18,536 nt of DNA. Source: Entamoeba invadens IP1. Its lineage: Eukaryota > Evosea > Mastigamoebida > Endamoebidae. Below the pieces are notes generated by a model, which worked only from the letters and a program-made list of their open reading frames with translations, made no database searches and had not been told where the DNA came from. The translations under genes and the position numbers were made by a program. The stretch covers positions 183,337 through 201,872 of the forward strand of contig NW_004440347.1 of the NCBI RefSeq assembly GCF_000330505.1, written 5' to 3'. Position 1 is the stretch's first letter. Every line of letters begins with the position of its first letter. Below are positions 8,482 to 17,905 of the stretch, in pieces.

Positions 8482-10789
8482 CTAAACAAAAAAAAACAGT
8501 CGTTTAAATGCAGTTTCGAGCCTTGTGGTCCTAGAGCGCATTTCACGAAGTTTTGAAAAAAACCCGTTCAATTCCAACTGATGTTGGAAATACACAAACG
8601 ATGATGTGTTCAACACCAAGTAAATTGGTTATTCCATGTTTTTCCAATTCATCATAAATATCTAAGAGTGTAAGTCGACTTTTACTCTTTGTGATTTTTA
8701 AAAATTTCTGGTGAAAAGTACAATTTGGCGTTATTTTAGAATTAAATTTTTTTCTTTTGGTGTTTTTCTCCATAATATTTCTGCCAACACACATATTTCA
8801 TGTTCAAGTTGATGATCAAAGGTTTTGATTGATGTTGTAATTTAACTTGGAACGCCTTGTGTTGTCAATATTTCATTTGGTGAATAAAACAATTGGAGCA
8901 GTTCTTTAAAAAAAATCATAATTGTGATTTTTTCTGAATACATTTTCGTCAATTTCACCACTTTGCCAATCAACAAAATGCCTTGCTCTTTTCATATTTG
9001 CGGAATGTGAAATTTTGTTAAAACGAGGGTGTATTTGAATTTGTAGTCTTTTCAAAACTTTCGTAAGAAACAAGTCGCCAGTTTCAAGGTAATCCTTTGC
9101 TTTTTTGAATTCGTCCCAAACACCACTTTCAACTTCATTCAGTAAAATATCAATATAACTTTCAAATAATTCAAGGCGTTCAACATATTCAAACAAAAGA
9201 CAATCATCTTCTTGCAATGAAGAAACGAGAGTAAACAATATTCTAAATACCTCTTTTGCTTTGAAAAATACTTTCTTGATATTTTCATTGTTCATATTAA
9301 AGAGAATTCTTTGAACTACTTCTTCCTCTGCCATATCACTTGCGCTTTGACACTGTTCTGCCACATCATAATCCTTTTGTGTACTTTTGATAAAATGTAC
9401 ACCATCTTGGCCAATCACAATGCCATTTTTATCAAATTCTGTCATTAGACTTTCAAGTGGTTCTCCAGTACTCAAATAATTTGCAACTTGTTCATAATTA
9501 TTGGTGATATCTTCAACGTTTTTGTATATATAACACCAACGAGTAAAGGAATATGTTGCTTTTATTCTGTGTTCAATTTGGCAATGTTGATTATAGTCAG
9601 ACAATCTTCGTTTTCTACAGAACCATTGACATAATATTTTCAACATTTTTATTTCAGGCTCCTTATCTAATCCTTCACCAGTTAGAGCTACACGATGTGC
9701 ACTACACCAAAAGTTTTTTATTTCCGTATCAATAAGAGGTATACCCGAACGTTCATCTTTGTTGATCAATTCATTCATTTCCACTGAAAGTCCTCCATCT
9801 AAACCCGAACATACAGATGCACCATCTGTTGTACAGTTGATAATTCTATAACAGTTTAATCCAAGTCTGGTAATTTTATCAACAAGCCACTTTGCTAACG
9901 TTTTGGCATCTGTTGATCCTTTGTATTCTTGTAATAACAGTGGCATTGAGTAGACACGTTTACCTTTAACTAAACGCATGAAAACACAGAATATTTCTTG
10001 GTCACCTTTCGTGGTTGAATCTACAGATATTGCAATACACTTGTGAAGGTCTCTTTCTGCTTTAATTTGGTTTCGTTGAGCAGTGTTATTAGTCATCACT
10101 TGTGTCTTGCTCGTCTTTGCACTTAATGCTAACGTCTTTGCACGATTCAGGGTATCTCTACTAAATGCTGCATGTGACATGAGAATACACCTTTTAATTG
10201 TTCTAATTTGTTCTTCGCTCATATGTGAAGAAACAGCCTCGTTGTTCATTACATAGCCAACAACCATTCTTTGCATTACCATCACACTTGAAAGAAACTT
10301 TTTGTTTGTGATTGTTCCAATGTCTTTAAATAGATAATCGTATGCTACAATGAAACGCTCCAATATGAAACTTGATGTTTTATCATATGAAAATTTGCGC
10401 ACACTTTCACACACAACTTGAATGTTTAAATCTTTGTAGCCAATAACATGGTAGGTGATAAAGGCCCCATCCTCAAACGCTTCCAATTCTTTAACAAGTG
10501 GTGTTATGAGATTTTCTGAAACTCCTACGAACAATTTCTTATTCTTAATCTCTTCAATAAGATCATGATTCAACATTTGTTCATATTCTGATGCTTCATC
10601 GTGTTCATTTAATTTTTCTTGATCAATAATTCTCTCGGCTCTCAGCATTTCGTCTAACAGAATTTCATCAAATTCAGCTTCATCTTCATCGTCGTCAAAT
10701 CCACCATTTATTGTTTTTAGTATTTTTTTGTGTTGATTAACACTCTGAATCAAACACTGATGGTTCATATTGATTGATGTTGTTTTCAC
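8482..10789 (-). pseudogene. hAT-superfamily transposase, 3' end broken
   Basis: Transposase of a cut-and-paste hAT element. The first 627 codons are open (stop at 8906). The leading codon is GTG directly after a TGA, so the likely ATG is 7 codons in (10768). Numbered from the GTG, the RNase-H-like motifs are in order: SVDSTTKGDQE with the first Asp near 257, CTTDGASVCSG with the second Asp at 322, WCSAHRVAL at 361-369 and FTRW at 415-418. An acidic stretch lies at residues 32-72; no BED zinc finger is visible. After the stop, coding sense continues in shifted frames: an 8-base A/T run at 8908-8915 and a 7-base run at 8556-8562 each separate readable segments. Skipping one base at the second leads from PTSVGIERVF into SKLREMRSRTTRL, the hAT dimerisation signature, ending at TAG 8482-8484. 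At least one further shift and an in-frame TAA near 8840 lie between. TIRs and target duplication were not found. Confidence 0.85.
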
Positions 10790-11060
10790 TCAAGTGTTTA
10801 TTATCATATAATCTAAACAAAGATAGATTTATTTGTTTAATAAAAGGACCTTTAGCAAATGAAATACACATATCATTTTTAGTGTACATAATTGCTGGGT
10901 CGCTTGGATGTGATATTTTTTGATATTGTGGAGTTTGTATCGGCTGTTATAAAATTTTGTATTTTTTTAATTCACCTTTACTCAGGCTAACATTTTGTTG
11001 GTGATATTCTTTAAAGTAAGAACTGTAATATCTTTCACCGTTTTTAAAGGTATCTATCTG
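10790..11060. other. Flank between hAT gene and MULE relic
   Basis: Non-coding flank upstream of the hAT transposase gene. It should contain that gene's promoter and the element's 5' terminus, but I recognise neither a clear TATA-type box nor a terminal repeat with a partner near 8200-8450. Confidence 0.4.
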
Positions 11061-11088
11061 TATTGCTGGATATTTTTATCCAGCAATA
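11061..11088. repeat. Perfect 12-bp inverted repeat (hairpin)
   Basis: TATTGCTGGATA (11061-11072) and its exact complement TATCCAGCAATA (11077-11088) are separated by TTTT. The perfect stem with a 4-base loop sits between the hAT gene and the MULE relic. It could be a terminator-like or replication-associated cruciform, or the scar or terminus of a mobile element. No function is shown. Confidence 0.7.
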
Positions 11089-11134
11089 AACAATCATCAT
11101 GAGAGTGTTATAAACTTCTCATTAGGGTGTTTTT

Positions 11135-11930
11135 AAACTTTTGAACTATTTTCAAGTGAATTGGATTGAAAATGGCCTATTCATATATGGTGTCGATTTA
11201 ATCAACAAATCAGAACTGATAATTTAAGTGAATATTATCACTCATCACTAGTCAAAAGGTTATCATGCAAAAACTTACAATCGGAAAACTAATTATTCAT
11301 TTAATGAAAATTGAAGAAAGCGAAATAAACAAAATAAAACAAATGTATTCTGGAAACAACCACTTTTATAAAATACCCACAAAAAAATACAATTTGACAT
11401 TAAACTATTATAGTAATAGTAGTTCACAAAACATTTTTCAAAGAAAAATAATTAAAAATGTGGACCATCTTAAATGGACAAAATTATATGAGTTGGACGT
11501 TAATACACAACATAATATTGTTCTTAAAAAAGAAATGATTAATTATCAATGTGTAATGAAAATTATGTCGGTGAAATTAAAGATTATGATAATAAATAAT
11601 TGTATTAATGACTATGATGGATATATGACAAAAAATGACCTATTAAATGAATGCGATGGTGATAATTTTATACATGATACTGAACCAAAAAGTGATATCA
11701 AAGATGGCAAAGGAGTGGTGTTTGTGTTGAGTGTGATAATGATATAAATGAATTAGTAACTGAAGATTAAAACGTTTTGTGATTTTAAGATCCACAATTC
11801 AAAAAAGAAAGAAATTGGTTATATATGTCCTTGTTGCAGGAGGTTTGTTGTTGATTGTAAATGCAAGAAAAAGTCAATAACTAAGAACAAAAAAGCAAAA
11901 CGTATAAATAAGTCCAAAAATGACAATTAA
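11135..11930 (+). pseudogene. Mutator-like (MULE) transposase 3' end, Cys-rich tail
   Basis: The 3' part of a MULE transposase in shifting frames. LNYFQVNWIENG (from about 11138) is followed in another frame by WPIHIWCRFNQQIRTDNLSE and YYHSSLVKRLSCKNL (11173-11280), resembling the 'YF..WI ... TNN.xExxHxxL' block after the MULE catalytic domain. The longest open stretch (11265-11747) continues with LTIGKLIIHLMKIEESEINK. Beyond it, CVEC (frame 2, about 11723-11734) and then FCDFK, ICPCCRRF and CKCKKK (frame 0, about 11784-11870) form a cysteine-rich, probably zinc-binding, basic tail ending at TAA 11928-11930. The DDE core is missing: the left side abuts the hairpin and the hAT element, so the 5' part was lost or displaced. 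The family call rests on a short motif block. Confidence 0.55.
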
Positions 11931-12361
11931 ATCATTAAAATTACTAATGATGTGTTGGTATTGTTGGTTTCGTGAACAATTATTAAAACATACAAACATT
12001 TGATTGTAAAAGATAAATTATTATTTGATAAAACAGTAAGCAATAAAAACGAAATTTTTAATATGGTATAATAGAATTTAATATTGTGATTATACTTTGA
12101 TATATTAGATGTTACAATGAATAACAATAAAAAATAATATATTGTTAAAAATTATTTTTTTTTGAAAAATGGTAATAATTAACAAAAATTATGTGTTTAA
12201 TATATTGTTATATTTATTTAAGGTTATAAATCGTTGTTTTCGTCAAAATATAAATAACAAATTGTTTTGGTAAAAAAATTTTATTTTCCTGTTTATTTAA
12301 AGGATTTTTACATATTATCAAAAAACATTTGAATATACACTCTAAATTATTTGATCCAAAT
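11931..12361. other. AT-rich spacer between convergent MULE relics
   Basis: Very AT-rich spacer between the ends of two transposase relics that converge on it from opposite strands. No ORF of substance, hairpin or TIR was recognised. The short minus-strand frame at 11927-12127 is low-complexity text. Confidence 0.45.
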
Positions 12362-13520
12362 TATTTTACCCTTACATCGCTTAATTCACTAAAGTTTTTA
12401 AGATCATTTCCACATTTTTTAAAAAAAAACTTAAGTAACCTTCAAATTTGTTGGTAGTATCGTAATCTGTGTATAATCGAACTTTAAAAGGCAACCAAGA
12501 TTCCTTTTCGTTTATCAAACGATCAACAACACGTATTTTGTCTTGTTTCGATAATTTGACGGATTTTGATTATTTTTCGAAGCTGTTTCAATTCATTTAA
12601 AGTCTCCAAAAACACTTTCGCATCACTTACAAAAAAATTTTTGTTATTGACTTCCGACTCTTTTATAACATTATCCATCCTCTCATTTTGCTAATCAGAC
12701 AGTTCATACCTTGTTACTTGTAACAAGTCATTAATATATTTATCTTCACTTATTATTCCATATCGTCAAACTGAAAAACTATATTTGCTCTTTTACCGAA
12801 TGATATTTGCAAATCACGTCTAATATGACGTAGACAATTAATTATTTTTATATCATTATAAACCCTTTTAAAGCATTAATATTTGAAATAAACCTGTCAC
12901 AAAATATGTGTGTTAGTATCACATTTGATTTTTAAACATAATCAAAAATAAACTCAACAATCGAGTAAGTAATTCTATCTTTCAATAAAGCGAAAAAAAC
13001 TATATGAGTCTTCTTGTTCTCATCTCCAACAACACCAACTACCAACAGAAAATTTTATGGCTGGTCGCAGCCGTATCATCAATAAATATTTCGACAAATC
13101 ACATTTTTTCAATTGTAATGCAACACACATTTAAAAAATTAGGCTTGTTTTGTGTGACATAATGTGGTCAACAAATTAAAACGGGTTTTAATATCACTCT
13201 AAACCCTAAAATTGTTATTAAATATATATTAATTAACTATAACATATTTTAATATTATCAAATTTTAATAAAGTTACTATTTAACAATTTAAATAAACAT
13301 ATAAAATCAATAACCCAATTGTTCTTTCATTTTGTATATTAATTCTAAAATATCAACATTTTTTATCATACATAAGACTTTCCTCCAACGAAAGGCCCAT
13401 TGAAAAATTCAAGATAACAGAAAAATACGATACCCACATTCCCAACACTCACTTTGTTGAGTTGTACAAAAATCAATTTTTTCGTAATTTTTAAAAATGC
13501 TTTTATTAAATTAATACTCA
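12362..13520 (-). pseudogene. Mutator-like (MULE) transposase relic
   Basis: Minus-strand relic of a second MULE transposase. FVEIFIDDTAATSH carries the first catalytic Asp (DDT codons at 13072-13080). After a frameshift come FLLVVGVVGDENKKTHIVFF and ALLKDR, the beta-strands that follow in MULE DDE domains. IFCDRFISNINALKGF carries the second Asp (codon 12896-12898), followed by NCLRHIRRDL (12811-12840), the MULE C..H motif. The last ~70 codons are open in one frame: KIRVVDRLINEKESWLPF, then YTDYDTTNKFEGYLSFF, ending at TAA 12362-12364. Upstream, around 13370-13510, CWECGYRIF and WAFRWRKVLC suggest an N-terminal zinc-binding segment, though this end is uncertain. Several stops and frameshifts make it non-functional as read. 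Its sequence differs from the MULE relic at 11135-11930. Confidence 0.72.
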
Positions 13521-13796
13521 GACTGGGAAATTTCGAAGGAAAAAATTATTTGTATGATGAAATTACTTATTGTAATATACAGATGCCCTCAACACCTTTT
13601 TATACAATAATAATAAACTCCAGTGATTATTATTAATAAAATTGGGAATAAGCACGATTTGTGAATTTGTTTCAATCATTGAATTACTATGATTAATCAT
13701 CTGACCAACAGAAAAAAATTAAAAAACAATTAACATCATGAAAAAATAACGTTGGTTTATTTTTTCAATGATTGCATCAATAAAGAACAAACAAAT
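13521..13796. other. Spacer between MULE and pogo-like relics
   Basis: AT-rich spacer. The plus-strand 60-codon frame at 13454-13636 is probably antisense to the start of the MULE relic. I looked here for the left terminus of the pogo-like element and did not find a convincing one. Confidence 0.4.
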
Positions 13797-15860
13797 TTAA
13801 AGTCTTTGTGTAATTTTTGAAATAAATGGCAGTTCAGTAAGAAGTTCAATAGAATCAACATCACTAAAACATTTTAAGCGTTTTTTATATTTTTGTTTCA
13901 TTTTTGTATCACCACAATCCAAGTCTTTAATTTTTGGCTTTTTACTATCACTTCTAAAATATTTTTTGTTGTTTTATTCATTTTAGCTTGTTGATTAATT
14001 TATTGATTAACATTAAGCTTTTTATACCCGAATCCGGATTGTTGTGTTTATTGGAAGTATAAAAACTGTTCATTTGTCTTTTTATAACCGACATAAAATT
14101 TATTGGAAGTACTTTTCTACAATCCATATTCACTTTTTATTCTTTTCAATTCGTTCAAAGTATACTTCAAAAAGTCTTTTTTGTTCTGTTTTTTACAATT
14201 ATTTATCTAATCACTTAAACACGTGTCCCTACTTTCATTTAAGTCTCTATGTAAATAATTATCACTATTATTATTAAAAATTGTTTATTTTCACCGTCTG
14301 GTGTTTGATTATCATAACATATTTTTAATTTTTGTGTGTGGTTTGTATACAACATTGATTTCTTTTTCTTTTTTTGACTTTTGATATGACAATCCACTGA
14401 ATATTCAACACGTTGACCATGTTATAATCAAAAATGTTTTCAGAACGTTTACGTGCTTTCTGATTAGAAAAATACCAACATCAAGCTTTGGAAATAATTT
14501 GTAGTTTTGCTGACAAAAACAACTCTGATATTGTTACTTTCTAACTGAGAAGGTTAATTGGAGTCTATGTAAAAGTTACAATTATCATAAAAATAATGCC
14601 GCTATTCCTAAAGACATTTGTTCCTTCCGAAGTTGTTTATTTCAGGAATAAACATTTCATCGATCCATTCGGCAAACAAAACATTATTGAGTGTACTCTT
14701 CTCACTATACATAAAGTGACAATTGTTATTGTCATATTCCGCAAAATTCAACTGGTAATCCACTGTTTTGTTTGGTATGACTATTGCAGACTTAAGACGT
14801 TTTACACGAGCACTTATAATAACCACATGTGATTATTTTTGAGAGACTTATCAACAGCGCATCTCACCCTGGTCAAATTTATATTGCAAGAATATATAAG
14901 TCTGTTGTAGTAATATCTGCAAAGTTTTCATGACTCGACTCATTTAAATTATTATAAAATTAGCTTGTACACCTTCAATTTCTTTGTCTGCTTTTAGAAA
15001 GAAATCTAATATTTCGACAGGTTCAACACCAATTCGAGCCTTTTTGACTATTTGTACGGGTATTTTTTTTCAATCCCAACCCTTCATTAAGTTGTTTATT
15101 CCGGGCTGCGAATAAACAACTCTAAAACACCACTGTATGTATTTTTCAACCAAAGCTGTAGTTACCATTTTCCCAAAAGTTAGACCCGATTAAATCATTT
15201 GCTTTAACCTGTTTAGTTGATGTGTATTTAACTTTGATTGTCTTCCTGGTTTAAGTGCAATCCCATCAATCATCATTTTACCTGCACCTTTTAATTGAGA
15301 TATTTGTGCTGGACTTACTTCGAAAAAGTATACTAAGAAATTCATAATTCACAACTTTGCGTTTTCCTTGTGCTAGAAATTCTTTATTACGAATTTTTGA
15401 TTAAGTATTAATTCGACTAATAATAAAAAGTACGTGTTTTTGTTGTGAAGTTGAATATATCAAAAAATATTTTGATAAAACAATATCATAAAACAACTCA
15501 ACCGACATTTTAATAACAGGATCACTCTTTAAAAATTACACAAGTCTTTCTATCAATTTTCTGGGTGTCATAATATTCAGTTTTGAATTAACATTTTTGG
15601 TTGATAAACAAATTGTCTCTCTTTTCATTGAAAAGTGTTTCTTCATAATCTTTGTCGTAAATATGAAATTTGCTTTCTCAATTGATTCTTTATTTACTGC
15701 TTCTTTTTCCGAACATTTATTTTTTAGGTTTTCTTTTATTGAACAATTGATGACAGGTGATTTTTGTTATGGGTTGAATTCAACTCCCCAAAACAAATAA
15801 GGTTCATTATCATTTGAGATGACATTGATTGTTGGTGATTTATCTATTCACCTTTGATTA
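13797..15860 (-). pseudogene. pogo-like (DDE_1) transposase relic
   Basis: Minus-strand decayed transposase of about 2 kb. From its 5' side: a protein-like segment (about 15860-15540) including NDNEPYLFWGVEFNP, with TAA at 15768-15770 and a shift in an A7 run near 15720; then EFLAQGKRKVVNYEFLSILF and, after another shift, SPAQISQLKGAGKMM, a helix-turn-helix typical of pogo N-termini. The first-Asp region reads YNNLNES (AAT codon 14942-14944, Asn where pogo elements have Asp). An open stretch (14608-14826) has IVIPNKTVDYQLNF and AEWIDEMFIPEI, a DDE_1 hallmark. The second-Asp motif is DNCNFYIDSN (GAT at 14584-14586), then NNIRVVFVSKTTNYFQ and, after a shift, LDVGIFLIRKHVN, matching the 'QPLDVGVF..LK' block. 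The last codons (about 13960-13797) read FRSDSKKPKIKDLDC and on to TAA 13797-13799. The order of motifs makes the family call good despite the damage. Confidence 0.75.
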
Positions 15861-16380
15861 TTTTATTTGATCTGATAAACCTAAAATACAATTAACTTAT
15901 TTTAATTCGAAAAAATGATTTGTCTGTAATTTTAATGTTTATTAATATTTTTCTTCTTTTAGTTTGCATTTTTTTAAAAAAAATTTAAATCAAAGGGGGT
16001 GGTTTTAACTAAAAATATTAAAACCTGGAAAATGCCAAATTTGGGCTCAAAAACCCTAAATTAATACATTTTCTTTCAAATTTATACCTTTGGTTTCACC
16101 CCTGTATAAAATAAAATAAATTTTATAACTTTAAACGACAAATCATTTGATATAAATTTGAAAATGTAAATTATAAAAAATGCGATATAATAGTGCTTTA
16201 TAAAGGTAGTAAAGACTTATCAAAAATAGTAAAACTTGAATCAACACGATTCCAAAATCAAACAAAAACATTGTTTTTATCGAATTTATATTATAAATTC
16301 AATAAAGTCACATTAGAAAGAATTTTAGTTTGACTTTCTCCCACTCTTTAGGTATTTTTTATATCAAACTACGTTCATTT
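15861..16380. other. AT-rich flank upstream of the pogo-like relic
   Basis: AT-rich DNA with no ORF. Apart from the inverted repeat described at 15990-16107, I see no structured element. It should contain the 5' end of the pogo-like element if that end survives. Confidence 0.45.
15990..16107. repeat. GC-rich inverted repeat, possible transposon terminus
   Basis: CAAAGGGGGTGGTTTTAAC (about 15991-16009) and CTTTGGTTTCACCCCTGTA (about 16088-16106) are imperfect inverted partners sharing a GGGGTG/CACCCC core. Read on the minus strand the right arm is TA-CAGGGGTGAAACC, a plausible TA-flanked terminus about 240 bp upstream of the pogo-like coding relic, in the right orientation to be its 5' end. 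An internal GGTTTTAA/TTAAAACC pair adds another small hairpin. Alternatively this is a separate ~115-bp MITE. No matching terminus was found near 13600-13800. Confidence 0.4.
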
Positions 16381-16649
16381 AATATACTTCAGAAATATAC
16401 AACCTGATACAAAGAGGATATATACCATAACTTTCGAAACTTGTTGAACCTGGCGAGTTGCGGCGTCGGGAATTTATTTCTAAAAAAGATACTAGACACA
16501 ATAAGGATATGCCTGAAATAACCAGAAACATCAAAGATGTTATAATCGAGTGTTCGTTCCAGTGTTGGGTTTGGAGGGTGAAACCTGTTTTTTGTTTCCG
16601 TCAATCAGATTCTTCAAAAATAGAATTTGTTAAAACTTGTGTACGTTAA
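16381..16649 (+). pseudogene. Unidentified coding-like stretch
   Basis: This stretch has more balanced base composition than the flanking DNA. A plus-strand frame is open from about 16424 to a TAA just after 16649, with text such as FISKKDTRHNKDMPEITRNI and IIECSFQCWVWRVKPVFCF. The frame upstream also looks protein-like (TSEIYNLIQRGYIP) up to a TAA. The minus strand is open over 16389-16604 too, so the coding strand is not certain. I recognise no family and see no start codon with a promoter. It lies about 90 bp past the stop of the TLDc gene. A degraded gene or transposon fragment is the likeliest reading. Confidence 0.3.
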
Positions 16650-16734
16650 TTTAAGTTGTGGTGACGACGTGGCATTAAATAAATGAAACTTTTGTCGTCA
16701 ACGTTTTGAAAAAAACAAAAAAGTGACAAAAAAG

Positions 16735-17739
16735 TCAGTTAAGTTGGAAGACAACAACACTCTTTGGTGTGAATTTGTAATCATCGGTCAAATCGTTGTG
16801 TTTGGCGGTGAAAGTGTCTGGTCTGCAATGATTACCTTTTTGACCTTTCTTGTACACACCTATATCATGACCATCACCAAATCCAAAAAGATTCAAACTA
16901 CATTGAGGATCAATATAAAATTCGTGATCGGTGTTATTTCCACTTTTACAAAATTTTTTTGGATTCAAAGTGCCGTTTCTCACAAGTGAAAATATATAAG
17001 AACTGCCACTGCTGAGATATTGGCCATAACTATAAATTTTTCCAGTGAACACACCGCCAAACTTGTTGTAATTTGTGTCTTCCACCAAGAAGCACAAATT
17101 GCTTTTGTACATAACTTTATTAATAAACACCGAATTGCCTTCAAACCAGATGTCTTTGTATGAGTTAAACACAACATTCCCAATCTTTTTACCCGTCAAC
17201 TTCTCAAGACCAGCTTTCTCTTCAAGTGTGATGTGTTCGCACTCCATTCTTTTGGCTTCTTCATCTTCTTTTTGTTTTACTTTTTCGTCATGTTGTCTTT
17301 TTGAATTGATGAATTTTTCTGATTTTATGATTTGATCGATTGCTTTGTTTTTAATTTGAATAATTTCGTGAGTTTGGTTTTGAAATAAATTAATATCCAT
17401 CTGGCACTTTTCTTCAAGAAGTGCAATTCTGATTTTAAATATCTCATAAAACTTCTCGTTGTCACTCTTTGTTGAATATAAACATGTCTCGCTTTTGATT
17501 TTGTTGGTTGCGTTATTCAAATCAGTAAAAATCGTGTTAAGTAATGTTGTGATGTTCTTCTTTCTCTCAAATACCTCATCAAGTCTGTCGAAGTGTCCCT
17601 CTGCATTTTCAATGCGTTGTGCAATGTCAAGTGACTTGTCGTCGACAAAGTTGTATTCTCTTTTCGATTCGTGCATGTCTGACACCGCCTTTGCTGCTCT
17701 AGTGCAAAGTGTTGATAGTGCTATCAGTTTATTTTCCAT
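16735..17739 (-). CDS. TLDc-domain protein with N-terminal coiled coil
   Basis: A complete 334-residue gene with ATG start and TGA stop. Residues ~1-175 are charged and helical (heptad-like, rich in E/K, e.g. KQKEDEEAKRMECEH) and probably form a coiled coil. Residues ~176-334 form a TLDc domain: LEKLTGKKIGNVVFNSYKDI starts it, GVFTGKIYSYGQYLSSGSSY and IFSLV form the core strands, LFGFGDGHDIGVYK is the characteristic glycine-rich segment, and FTPKSVVVFQL closes it. TLDc domains in animals occur in oxidation-resistance proteins and bind the V-ATPase; in Entamoeba, coiled-coil TLDc proteins form a large family of unknown role. No signal peptide or membrane segment is seen, so a cytosolic protein is likely. 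A TATTTAAA box lies about 42 bp upstream of the ATG, giving a short 5' UTR. The gene diverges from the LRR gene across 166 bp. No break or odd residue was noticed. Confidence 0.88.
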   Translation of the reverse strand: MENKLIALSTLCTRAAKAVSDMHESKREYNFVDDKSLDIAQRIENAEGHFDRLDEVFERKKNITTLLNTIFTDLNNATNKIKSETCLYSTKSDNEKFYEIFKIRIALLEEKCQMDINLFQNQTHEIIQIKNKAIDQIIKSEKFINSKRQHDEKVKQKEDEEAKRMECEHITLEEKAGLEKLTGKKIGNVVFNSYKDIWFEGNSVFINKVMYKSNLCFLVEDTNYNKFGGVFTGKIYSYGQYLSSGSSYIFSLVRNGTLNPKKFCKSGNNTDHEFYIDPQCSLNLFGFGDGHDIGVYKKGQKGNHCRPDTFTAKHNDLTDDYKFTPKSVVVFQLN

Positions 17740-17780
17740 TGTTTGTTAATTTGATTTATTTGTTTTTATATTTCATTTTA

Positions 17781-17788
17781 TTTAAATA
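17781..17788 (-). promoter_or_regulatory. TATA-type box for the TLDc gene
   Basis: On the minus strand the sequence reads gaTATTTAAAta, 42-49 bases upstream of the TLDc ATG. It matches the core of the Entamoeba TATA consensus (GTATTTAAA-G/C), known to sit about 30 bases before transcription starts. This predicts a 5' UTR of roughly 10-20 bases. The GAAC and Inr elements of Entamoeba promoters were not clearly identified. Confidence 0.5.
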
Positions 17789-17905
17789 TCATTCAAAAAC
17801 ATTTCATTTCCAATCAAAAATAAAATTAAAAATAATTAAATATTTTTTGTAAATATCGTCTTTGCATTCGCATTTTCTAATTGCAAACTTTTGAAGTCTG
17901 TGACA

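Noticed and set aside
9553..9735. Plus-strand 60-codon ORF
   Set aside because: It lies entirely antisense to the conserved hAT transposase core.
8482..10789. A functional or domesticated hAT transposase gene
   Set aside because: The 3' third needs several frame changes and contains a stop, so the product as read lacks the dimerisation domain; only accurate resequencing could revive this idea.
14596..14832. Plus-strand 78-codon ORF
   Set aside because: It is antisense to the pogo-like DDE_1 segment, whose motifs are clear on the minus strand.
17075..17749. Plus-strand ORFs opposite the TLDc gene
   Set aside because: They are shadows of a complete minus-strand gene with a recognisable domain and promoter.
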